This document shows, in pieces, positions 9,550 to 18,203 of a stretch of DNA of 64,000 nt. The notes beneath the pieces are model-generated. The model saw only the letters and a program-made list of their open reading frames with translations. It did no database searches and was not told the origin of the DNA. The stretch spans positions 6,669 to 70,668 of the forward strand of contig PLRU01000059.1 in the NCBI GenBank assembly GCA_003164045.1, in the 5' to 3' direction. Each line of letters starts with the position of its first letter. Position 1 is the stretch's first letter. The stretch comes from Candidatus Lustribacter telmatis. Lineage in GTDB: Bacteria > Vulcanimicrobiota > Vulcanimicrobiia > Vulcanimicrobiales > Vulcanimicrobiaceae. The translations under genes were made by a program, and so were the position numbers.

Positions 9550-10517
9550 GATTTCTCAATCAAGGTACGATCGAGGCGAGCCGAGAGGTGCTCGCCTGCG
9601 ATGACGGGTGCGAAGAGTGGTTCGTTGCTGTTTTGCGCCGAGGGAAGACAGGTGACCTCGGTTTCGCTGTTCGGTTCGCAGAAGAACGCGATCGAATATC
9701 GCGAGCGCTGCGCGCGCGCTCCGCTCGGGACATCGACGCGATGAGGGGTCGAACGGAAATCACAATTCGTCCATTGCTGCATCAGGTCACCGATGTTGAT
9801 CAGCACAGTGCCTGGAATCCACGGCGCGGTTAACCAACGTCCACCGGCCGAAAGAACTTCGAGCCCGGCGGTTGGATCCTGGAAAAGCAGGGTCAGCGTT
9901 CCGAAATCCGTATGCGATCCAACTCGCATTTGACCCGCTAACACGGCGTCGGATACTGGTGGATAATGTAGAAGCCGCAAGATGTTGTTCTGGCCGTGGC
10001 GTTCGACGAAATACGACTCCGGCAGCCGGAAGTTTATCGCAAATGTGCGGAGCACGTCGTTTGCAACGGCCGCACAGCGGGCATGGAACGTGGCGAAGTC
10101 GTCTACTAGAGCCTGTACGGCCGGTGCAAATGTCGGTTCGTCGCTGCGCGCGGACGCAAAGGCGGCTCGGTAGTAACCGTCGCCGCGGAAAAGATCGAAG
10201 GCTTCCTTGATGTCGCTTGGCGTTGACGAGTCTTCGTGCTCGCGACCCCGCGGAACGTATCCGCAGCGGAGGTCGGCGTTTGCGCGGCGCGCGCGTACCA
10301 ACGGCTTCTTCGCCGCGGCGGGAAGATCGAAGAACGTGGCCATACTTGCCAAGAGGTGTTCGACGTCGGCTTGCTTGATTTCGATGCCGCGCAAATAGAC
10401 GAAACCCAGCGTTCGAGCGATGGCACAGATGCGCGCCGAGACCGCGACACGGCTCGTCTCATTCCCGTGAGTGAACGCCGCAAAATCGACAATTGGGATA
10501 TCCGATTGGACGTTCAT
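9546..10517 (-). CDS. Isopenicillin N synthase-like Fe(II)/2OG oxygenase, paralog A
   Basis: IPIVDFAAF N-term; SHTDFGTLTLL (HxD), STPHRV (distal His), RYSIAFF (2OG-binding RxS). Confidence 0.9.
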   Translation of the reverse strand: MNVQSDIPIVDFAAFTHGNETSRVAVSARICAIARTLGFVYLRGIEIKQADVEHLLASMATFFDLPAAAKKPLVRARRANADLRCGYVPRGREHEDSSTPSDIKEAFDLFRGDGYYRAAFASARSDEPTFAPAVQALVDDFATFHARCAAVANDVLRTFAINFRLPESYFVERHGQNNILRLLHYPPVSDAVLAGQMRVGSHTDFGTLTLLFQDPTAGLEVLSAGGRWLTAPWIPGTVLINIGDLMQQWTNCDFRSTPHRVDVPSGARAQRSRYSIAFFCEPNSETEVTCLPSAQNSNEPLFAPVIAGEHLSARLDRTLIEKS

Positions 10518-10576
10518 GAGGATCCGGCCATCGGTCTACGTACGTGGCGCAGTCACGCCGTTCCCTCAAGAAATGC

Positions 10577-10590
10577 TGGACAAATGTCCA
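10577..10590. promoter_or_regulatory. Dyad TGGACA-AA-TGTCCA between divergent genes (candidate operator)
   Basis: Perfect 6-2-6 inverted repeat in the intergenic region between oxygenase A (-) and the TonB-dependent receptor (+). Confidence 0.35.
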
Positions 10591-10821
10591 CTACTCGCGT
10601 TACGCGCCGCCCGTTTTATCCAACGCGACGCATCGCGCGGCGCGCGACTTCGGGAATGTACTGATTTCGAACAAGTGCGGTAAATCTGCTGGTCGACCGT
10701 ACTTCCAAATGGCTAATGCGCCGGCAGACGGCGCGCCTTAACGTAGCAAGCACGGGTTGCTTGGCGTGCCACTCGCATGTGGCTTTTGGAGTTGTGCGTG
10801 TATTCGAACTGGCTTTCAGCC

Positions 10822-13602
10822 ATGCGAAATGGTTGTGGTGTGTTTGCTATTGGTCTCGGCTTGTATCTAGCCATGAGTAGTGCGCCGGTAGGTGCGGCGG
10901 AGGCTGGCGCGCCGGGCGACGGTGCAGCGACGTTGAGCGGCATCGTTCGCACGCAGGCAGGGGGAGTGGTCTCCGACGCTCGGGTCGATGCGAGCGGTCC
11001 GGTTCACGGCGCTGCGACGACCGATGGAGCCGGTGCATTTACGCTAACGCTCGCGCCGGGACTCTATCGTGTGGTTGTGTCCAAACCCGGATATCTGCCG
11101 GCAACATTGCGAGACGTTACGCTGGCCGCGGGCCAATCACAGGCGGTCTCGATCGCACTCGCGCAACCCGATCTGAGCTCGCTTCGGACGATCGGTCGGG
11201 TATCGGCGACCGGCCAGGCCGGTTCCTCGATCAACGTGGGTTCCGCGACCACGTCGTTTCTCGGCGCGCAGGCGTTCGCTTCGCTCGCAAATCCCCAAAT
11301 CAACGATGTCTTGCAGCACGTGCCGGACGTCAATATCGAACGTATGGGCAGCCAACCCGACACGGCAATTATCGTCGGGGGCGCTCAGCCGTATGAGACG
11401 CAATCCCTCATTGACGGCCATCCCGTTGCGCTCGGGCAATATGGCGTCTGGCTCAGTCAATATTTCCCGTCGTTCCTTGTCGGCGGCGCCGAGGTGCAGT
11501 CGGGGCCCGGGAACACGACGCCGTTTGCAAACATCGCCGTCGGCGGCACGGTCAATCTCCTCACACCGGCATTTACCAAACGGCAAACCGGCGAGTTGGT
11601 GGTCGGCACGGATAACTATGGCTCGCAGTACTCGAGCCTTTTGACGACCGGCTCGGTGGGCCGTGCGTCCTACGTCTTTGGCCTCGGTTACGGCAGCAAC
11701 AACGGTCCGTATTTCCAGAGCAATCACTGTTCCGTTACGCCGGACAATCCGGCCAATACGAATACGGCGGCTTCCGTCGGCATCATCCAATTTTGCGGCG
11801 ACGCGAGCGGATCGCTTTTCGAGCGCGGCGAGCTGTTCAAGGTGAAATACGATTTTTCCGATGCCACGTCATTTGAGGCGGGGTTCGTTGGTGCTCAAGG
11901 CGGCTACATTCCGCAGGGCATCTCGTACGGGGTCTATCAGGGTGTGACTACCGTAGTCGAATGTCTCCCCTCGCAACCGTTGGAATGCACGAACCCGGCC
12001 AACGCCGGATTGGTCGGCAAGTCCATCCCATCGTATGTGTGGTACCCCGGTGTGGCCGTGTACAATATGCAGCCGATCTTCGACGCACAGTTTCGCACGA
12101 CCATCGGCAACAACACATTGCTGCTTCGACCGTACGCCTCGAACATTCAGCCTGATTATATTGCGGGCGTCGGCGAGGGAGGCTATGCTCAATTCTATTC
12201 GCCCGTCGGTACGGTGCCATCGATATCGCCCGGCACGCCGATCCCCAACGGCGGAAATAGTCTGCCCGGCGGCGGGAATGCCTTCGAGCAGTTATGCACC
12301 GTCGGCTTCAACCCATACGGCTACCACCAGGTCAATAGTCCCATCAATACGATCGTCGTTACGAACGGGCAAGAAGAATGCTTTCAGGTGCCGTTCGTCC
12401 AGTACGAAATCGACAAGCTCTACGGGGGAACGGCGTCGTTCATTCATCCGATGGGCGACGGGTATCTCAACTTCACGTACGACACGCACGCGACCGACAC
12501 GTTCGCGTATTACAGCTCTCCGGCAAACATTGCGGTACCCGACACGACCGAACGCTATACGACGTTCTCGTTGACCGGCGAGGTCGCCGCGACGCGGAAT
12601 CTCTCGTTGAGCGCCGGCTTGTACAACACGATATGGAAACTGCTTGGGTCGCAAGCCGTGATCGACCAAACGACGCAACAGGCCTATTTGGTCGGCATTA
12701 CACGAACCCTGGCGCGCTTCGATCCGCATCTCGCGCTCGTGTTTCGCCCGGGCCGCAACGTGTCGTATCGGCTCTCGTACGGGACGTCGGAAACCTTCCC
12801 GTTTGCCGGACAGGTCAGCGGGCTGCCGTCGTATCAGCCGCCGGCCGCATCGTCGAACTATCAGGCATATCTGTTGCAGAAGAACCCGTACTTGAATCCC
12901 GAGCGCAGCGTCGCGTTCGACCTCGGCGCCGAAACACGGCTCCGTCGGGACATGACGGCCGGCCTCGATATCCAGGACACCACGATTCACGACGTCTTCG
13001 AACCGCTGACATTTGCTTCGGCTACTCCGAATACGACGGTCACGGAGCCCATCAACGTCGCGCAACTCCGTTTGCAATTGGCGACGCTGAAATTCGCGTA
13101 CGCGCCGCCCGTTGGGTTCGGGTTCAACCTCTCGGCCACGGCCGAACGGGCAATCGTCAACGGCATTCCGCCCTCTGTGTATGCGAATGGCCCGGCGCTG
13201 CCGGCCAATGCCGTTCAAATTTGCGGAAACGGCCAGGTGTATCCAGACAACCCGGTCTGCATTCCGTATCTCAAAGGGTACGGCCAGTTCAGCTATACCT
13301 GGCACAACGGGACGTTCGCGTCCCTCGGCGTCGACTACGAAGGCGTAAACAACAGTTACCTTCAGCCGCCGTTCGCACAGGTCGATGCCACCGTACGTAA
13401 GCCGATCACGCGATCGCTGGAGTTCCAAATCGCATTTCAGAACCTGCTCAATACGAATAACTTCTACAACCTGCCGTACTTCGGCCAGGGCGTGCCGTTG
13501 ATCGCCGGTTCGGGAAGTGGCTTAACCTCGGAACCGTCGACGTATGTCCCCGCGCCTCCACGTACCGTGCGAATTCAACTGCGTTACCATCTCGGACGCT
13601 GA
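10822..13602 (+). CDS. TonB-dependent receptor with N-terminal carboxypeptidase-regulatory-like domain
   Basis: Signal peptide from Met 10822; LSGIVRTQAGGVVSDARVDASG...TLAPGLYRVVVSKPGY; plug INDVLQHVPDVNIERMGSQPDTAIIVGGAQPYETQSLIDGHPV; beta-barrel ending in RTVRIQLRYHLGR. Confidence 0.85.
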   Translation: MRNGCGVFAIGLGLYLAMSSAPVGAAEAGAPGDGAATLSGIVRTQAGGVVSDARVDASGPVHGAATTDGAGAFTLTLAPGLYRVVVSKPGYLPATLRDVTLAAGQSQAVSIALAQPDLSSLRTIGRVSATGQAGSSINVGSATTSFLGAQAFASLANPQINDVLQHVPDVNIERMGSQPDTAIIVGGAQPYETQSLIDGHPVALGQYGVWLSQYFPSFLVGGAEVQSGPGNTTPFANIAVGGTVNLLTPAFTKRQTGELVVGTDNYGSQYSSLLTTGSVGRASYVFGLGYGSNNGPYFQSNHCSVTPDNPANTNTAASVGIIQFCGDASGSLFERGELFKVKYDFSDATSFEAGFVGAQGGYIPQGISYGVYQGVTTVVECLPSQPLECTNPANAGLVGKSIPSYVWYPGVAVYNMQPIFDAQFRTTIGNNTLLLRPYASNIQPDYIAGVGEGGYAQFYSPVGTVPSISPGTPIPNGGNSLPGGGNAFEQLCTVGFNPYGYHQVNSPINTIVVTNGQEECFQVPFVQYEIDKLYGGTASFIHPMGDGYLNFTYDTHATDTFAYYSSPANIAVPDTTERYTTFSLTGEVAATRNLSLSAGLYNTIWKLLGSQAVIDQTTQQAYLVGITRTLARFDPHLALVFRPGRNVSYRLSYGTSETFPFAGQVSGLPSYQPPAASSNYQAYLLQKNPYLNPERSVAFDLGAETRLRRDMTAGLDIQDTTIHDVFEPLTFASATPNTTVTEPINVAQLRLQLATLKFAYAPPVGFGFNLSATAERAIVNGIPPSVYANGPALPANAVQICGNGQVYPDNPVCIPYLKGYGQFSYTWHNGTFASLGVDYEGVNNSYLQPPFAQVDATVRKPITRSLEFQIAFQNLLNTNNFYNLPYFGQGVPLIAGSGSGLTSEPSTYVPAPPRTVRIQLRYHLGR

Positions 13603-13614
13603 GGGACGACCATC

Positions 13615-14595
13615 GTGCAGTCACACAGGTCTGAGATCCCGGTCATCGATCTCTCGCCGGCCCGGTGCGGATCGGCCGAGCTCGCGTCGCTCGCGCGTGA
13701 AATAGGAGCAGCCGCGCGGCAGATCGGGTTTTTCACGGTCGTCAATCATGGCATCCCGCCGGGCCTCTGCGCTGACGTGCTCCGCGTGTCCCGTGCGTTT
13801 TTCGCCTTGCCCGAAGCGGCGAAGGAGCGCATCTCATTCGAACACTCCCCGCAATTCTATGGTTTTTCACCGATGGGCGCCGAGCAGCTCCATCCCGACC
13901 GTCCGGGCGATCTCAAAGAATCCTATAACATGGGTCGCGACCTCGCACCCGACGATCCCGATGTGATTGCGGGTAAGCCATTCCATGGACTAAATCTTTG
14001 GCCCGATGCCGCGGAGTTCCGCGAAACGTTGCTGACGTACTTTACTGCTGCGCACGCCCTTTGCGTCGCGCTGCACCGCGCGGTTGCGATCGATCTTGGC
14101 GTCGAACCTAATTTCTTCGACGCGAAACTCGATCGCACGCTGGGCGTGCTGCGTCTGCTGCATTACCCGCCGCATCGGGGCCATTTCGATGACGTTCTTT
14201 ATGGAGCTGCGCCGCACACGGACTACGGCAACATCACACTGCTCATGCAAGACGACGCCGGCGGACTTGAAGTCCAATCGCGCGACGGTCACTGGGTCGC
14301 CGTTCCGCCGGTTACCGGCGCGCTCGTATGCAATATCGGCGATGCTTTGATGCGCTGGAGCAACGACACCTATATCTCGACCCCGCATCGTGTGGTAAAT
14401 AGATCCGGTCGCGAGCGTTACTCGGTGGCGTTCTTTGGAGATCCGAACGGTGACGCCACGATCGAGTGCCTGCCGCAATGCAGCTCGGTCGAGCGCCCGC
14501 CGAAGTATGCACCGATCGACTATGCCGACTACCTCGCGCGCAGATTGGCAGAAACCTACCAGAGGCCACTCGCGACCGGCGTCGAGACGGTGTAA
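13615..14595 (+). CDS. Isopenicillin N synthase-like Fe(II)/2OG oxygenase, paralog B
   Basis: EIPVIDLSPAR; IGFFTVVNHGIP; PHTDYGNITLL; STPHRVVN; RYSVAFF. Confidence 0.9.
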   Translation: MQSHRSEIPVIDLSPARCGSAELASLAREIGAAARQIGFFTVVNHGIPPGLCADVLRVSRAFFALPEAAKERISFEHSPQFYGFSPMGAEQLHPDRPGDLKESYNMGRDLAPDDPDVIAGKPFHGLNLWPDAAEFRETLLTYFTAAHALCVALHRAVAIDLGVEPNFFDAKLDRTLGVLRLLHYPPHRGHFDDVLYGAAPHTDYGNITLLMQDDAGGLEVQSRDGHWVAVPPVTGALVCNIGDALMRWSNDTYISTPHRVVNRSGRERYSVAFFGDPNGDATIECLPQCSSVERPPKYAPIDYADYLARRLAETYQRPLATGVETV

Positions 14596-14602
14596 GGTGC
14601 CG

Positions 14603-15952
14603 ATGAAATTACGGGTTGAGGAGAGCGGAGCGTCCGTAGTCGCGCAGGGTGTCAGCGCAGAGCATCAGTCGATGCCGCTCGAGCATGTGTTCTGGAGCCA
14701 CTTCTCGCGGAACCTCGGCTCATCGGGTTGGGTGATCGGCGTCCTTGCCGCAGCGCTGGGTTTGGGCTTCTGGTGGGGGCTGGCAGCGATCCTAGTCGGA
14801 AATGTCCTGGGCTCGATCCCCGTTGCGTTCTGCGCGGTGATGGGTCCGAAGACCGGCCTGACGCAGATGGAGGACTCTCGCTTCGCGTTCGGCCAAGCGG
14901 GCACGCGGCTTCCGTCATTGATCAACTGGTTGTGTTGCGTGGGTTGGGACGCCGTCAACAACGTTCCATCGACCATTGCCTTAGTCGCGCTCGTCGCGAT
15001 GAGCGGATTCTCCGCGCCATTCTGGGCTGCGCTTGCGTTCTTAGCGACGCTCCAACTGATCGCTAGTATGTACGGACACGACGTCGTGCAACTGCTGCAG
15101 AAGTATTTGGGATATGCGCTCTTGGTGATTTTCGGAATCGTCGGGGCAATGGCCGTCGCGAAGGGCGGCAGCATATCGCCTCCGGCGCAGCCGGCAACAC
15201 TCGCGACTTTTCTACTCGCCGTCTCGCTGATCGCGAGCTACAACCTCGGCTGGGCGCCGTATGCCGCCGATTACACGCGATACCTACCGAAGGCGACGCC
15301 ATCGCACAAGATCTTCGGCTTGAGTTTCCTTGGGATGATCGTTTCGGGCATCGCGATCGAACTGTGCGGCTTTCTCACCGCCAGCAAGATTCCCGACACG
15401 TCTCCAACCGCACTCATCAAGAGTATCACCGACCTCACCGGCGGCTTTGCCCCGCTCGGCCTCTTCGCACTCGCGATCTCGTCCGTTGCCGTAAATTCGC
15501 AGAACGACAATACTGCCGCCTATAGTCTTATCTCGGCGGGCGTGAAGCTACCGCGGTGGGTTTCCGCCATCGTCACGGCCGGTCTCGGCTTTCTGCTTGC
15601 GGTCGTCGGCGCCGGACAATTTGCGAGCCTTTACTCAAACTATCTCGTCGTGCTCGTTTACTGGATTTCACCGTGGGTCGGAATCGTTCTCGCAGACTGG
15701 TGGCTTCACCGTAGCGGCGACACGCCATATGCTCGTGGCTGGGGAGCGGGTGCCACGATCTTCGTCGTCGTCACGTTACTGACGATCCTGCTATTTTCGT
15801 CGACATCGGCGTACACGGGTCCAGTGGCAAAGATGTTGGGCGGCACCGACATCGGCTATTTGGTCGGATTCTTTGCTGCGGCTGGAGCCTATCTCGTTTG
15901 GCGAATGCCGCGCGCCGCTTCGGCGACGATGGCCTATAAGGAGCTTCTATGA
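14603..15952 (+). CDS. NCS1 family nucleobase (purine/cytosine-type) permease
   Basis: GLGFWWGLAAILVGNVLGSIPVAFCAVMGPKTGLTQMEDSRFAFGQAGTRLPSLINWLCCVGWDAVNN and 10+ hydrophobic segments; ORF from 14435 is over-extended, ATG 14603 preferred. Confidence 0.85.
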   Translation: MKLRVEESGASVVAQGVSAEHQSMPLEHVFWSHFSRNLGSSGWVIGVLAAALGLGFWWGLAAILVGNVLGSIPVAFCAVMGPKTGLTQMEDSRFAFGQAGTRLPSLINWLCCVGWDAVNNVPSTIALVALVAMSGFSAPFWAALAFLATLQLIASMYGHDVVQLLQKYLGYALLVIFGIVGAMAVAKGGSISPPAQPATLATFLLAVSLIASYNLGWAPYAADYTRYLPKATPSHKIFGLSFLGMIVSGIAIELCGFLTASKIPDTSPTALIKSITDLTGGFAPLGLFALAISSVAVNSQNDNTAAYSLISAGVKLPRWVSAIVTAGLGFLLAVVGAGQFASLYSNYLVVLVYWISPWVGIVLADWWLHRSGDTPYARGWGAGATIFVVVTLLTILLFSSTSAYTGPVAKMLGGTDIGYLVGFFAAAGAYLVWRMPRAASATMAYKELL

Positions 15953-16917
15953 GTGTGGAATCCGAAATTCCCGTTATCGATTTCGCCGGCTTTAGCGCTA
16001 AGAGTTCGAGCCGGAAAAGCGAAATCGCGCTCCGGATTCGCGACGTGAGCGCAAAGCTGGGCTTCATTTACTTGTCTGGGACCGGGATCTCGCAAGAGTA
16101 CGTCGATCGCATGTTCGCGCAATCGAGCGCATTCTTCAATCTTCCGGAAGCGCAGAAGGACGCGCTGTTTGAGGCGCACCGCGTAAACGCCGACTTGGAG
16201 TGCGGTTACGTGCCGCGGGGCCGGGAGCATGAAGACGCGCAGGCGCCGAGCGATATCAAGGAAGCATTCGACATTTTTCAGCGAGAGGGGTACATTCGCG
16301 TGGCCTTTCCTCGCACCACGGACGATGCGAGCGTACCGGAAACGATCATGCCGTTCGTTGAAGCTTTCGGCTCATTTCACACGCTCTGCGCGAGCGTCGC
16401 AAACGACGTACTCCGGGCTTTCGCTATCGGTTTCGAACTGCCGGAAACGTACTTTGTGACCCGCCATGGCAAAAACAGCACGCTGCGGTTGCTGCACTAT
16501 CCGCCGGTTACGACCGCCGCGCTCGACGGTCAAATGCGTGTCGGCTCGCACACGGATTTTGGCACCATGACCTTGCTCTTTCAGGATCCGAGCGGCGGAC
16601 TCGAGGTCCTCTCCGCGGATGGGCGGTGGTTGCGCGCTCCCTCGATTCCCGGCACGGTCCTGATCAACATCGGCGATTTGATGCAACAATGGACCAATCT
16701 CGAATTTCGTTCGACGCAGCATCGCGTTGCGATTCCGACCGACGCAAGCATCGGGCGCTCGCGCTTCTCGATCGCCTTTTTCTGCGAACCAAACAACGAG
16801 ACCGAAGTCGCGTGCCTGCGGGGCGCGAACAACAGCGAACGGCCACTATTCGAACCGGTATTTGCCGGCGATTATCTGCGCGGCCGGCTCAACAGCACCC
16901 TCATCGCGCGAGCATAG
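15949..16917 (+). CDS. Isopenicillin N synthase-like Fe(II)/2OG oxygenase, paralog C
   Basis: EIPVIDFAGF; GYVPRGREHEDAQAPSDIKEAFDIF; SHTDFGTMTLLFQD; STQHRV; RFSIAFF; close paralog of A; ATGA overlap with the permease. Confidence 0.9.
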   Translation: MSVESEIPVIDFAGFSAKSSSRKSEIALRIRDVSAKLGFIYLSGTGISQEYVDRMFAQSSAFFNLPEAQKDALFEAHRVNADLECGYVPRGREHEDAQAPSDIKEAFDIFQREGYIRVAFPRTTDDASVPETIMPFVEAFGSFHTLCASVANDVLRAFAIGFELPETYFVTRHGKNSTLRLLHYPPVTTAALDGQMRVGSHTDFGTMTLLFQDPSGGLEVLSADGRWLRAPSIPGTVLINIGDLMQQWTNLEFRSTQHRVAIPTDASIGRSRFSIAFFCEPNNETEVACLRGANNSERPLFEPVFAGDYLRGRLNSTLIARA

Positions 16918-16919
16918 CG

Positions 16920-18203
16920 ATGCTCGACTTGGTCGTGCGCGGAGCGAACCTTCCAGATGGGCGCAACGGGTATGACATCGGCGTCATCGGCGGGAAGATC
17001 GTCGAGATCGCTCCGCAACTCGCGGCACCCGCGGCTCGCGAAATCGACGCGCGCGGTCGGCTAGTGACGCCTCCGTTCGTCGATAGCCACTTTCACATGG
17101 ATGCGACGCTCAGCGTCGGCCGGCCGCGTTTCAATGAATCAGGTACGTTGCTCGAAGGCATCGCGATCTGGGCCGAACAGAAGCCGCTTTTGACGGCGGA
17201 AGACGTTCGCGAACGGGCGCTGGAGCTCTGCCGCTGGGCGATAGCGCGCGGAAACCTCGCGATTCGCACGCACGTCGATATTTGCGATGACCGGCTACTG
17301 GCGGTCGATGCGTTGCTCGACGTCCGGGAAACGATGGCGCCGTACATCGATCTGCAACTCGTCGCATTTCCACAAGACGGATTTCTGCGCGATGCCAGCG
17401 CGCGCGTCAATTTGTTGCGAGCGCTCGACCGCGGCGTAGACGTCGTCGGCGGAATTCCCCACTTCGAGCGTACGATGGCGGACGGCGCGGCGTCGGTCCG
17501 CGAACTGTGCGAAATCGCCGCGAAGCGTGGATTGCTCGTAGACATGCACTGCGACGAGACCGATGACCCCCTTTCCCGGCACGTTGAGACGCTGGCGGCC
17601 GAAACGATGCGGCTTGGCCTTCACGGGCGCGTAACGGGATCTCACCTCACCTCGATGCATAGTATGGACAACTATTATGTTAGCAAGCTGCTGCCGCTGA
17701 TGCTCGAGGCTGGTGTGCACGCCGTCGCCAACCCGCTGATCAACATCGTAATCCAAGGACGTCACGACACGTATCCGAAGCGTCGCGGGATGACACGCGT
17801 CAGCGAAATGGCGGCGATCGGTATCAACGTCTCATTCGGCCACGACTGCGTCATGGATCCATGGTACAGCTTGGGCTCTCACGATATGCTTGAGGTGGCC
17901 CACATGGCCGTGCACGTCGGCCAGTTGACCGGTCGCGAGGAGATGCGCGGAGCGTTTATGAGCGTGACTGCGAACGGAGCGCGCACGCTCGGTCTAGCCG
18001 GCTACGGGTTGGAAGTCGGAAAGAATGCCGATCTAGTCGTCTTGCAAGCGGCCGACCCGATCGAAGCGATTCGTTTGCGAGCCAACCGCCTATGTGTGAT
18101 TCGTCGCGGCAACGTCATCGCCGAGTCGCCCGCGGTTGAGTCGCAGATCTTTATCGGAGACCGCGCGCGGCGCGTGGACTTCGGCGCGGGCGCTCAGTCG
18201 TAG
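16920..18203 (+). CDS. CodA-like cytosine deaminase family amidohydrolase (possible 5-substituted-cytosine deaminase)
   Basis: VDSHFHMDATLSVGRPRFNESGTLLEGIAIWAEQKPLLT, VAFPQDG, DMHCDETDD, SHLTSMHSMDNYY, INVSFGHDCVMDPWYSLG align along the length with E. coli CodA; start ATG 16920, not the 16626 ORF start. Confidence 0.85.
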   Translation: MLDLVVRGANLPDGRNGYDIGVIGGKIVEIAPQLAAPAAREIDARGRLVTPPFVDSHFHMDATLSVGRPRFNESGTLLEGIAIWAEQKPLLTAEDVRERALELCRWAIARGNLAIRTHVDICDDRLLAVDALLDVRETMAPYIDLQLVAFPQDGFLRDASARVNLLRALDRGVDVVGGIPHFERTMADGAASVRELCEIAAKRGLLVDMHCDETDDPLSRHVETLAAETMRLGLHGRVTGSHLTSMHSMDNYYVSKLLPLMLEAGVHAVANPLINIVIQGRHDTYPKRRGMTRVSEMAAIGINVSFGHDCVMDPWYSLGSHDMLEVAHMAVHVGQLTGREEMRGAFMSVTANGARTLGLAGYGLEVGKNADLVVLQAADPIEAIRLRANRLCVIRRGNVIAESPAVESQIFIGDRARRVDFGAGAQS

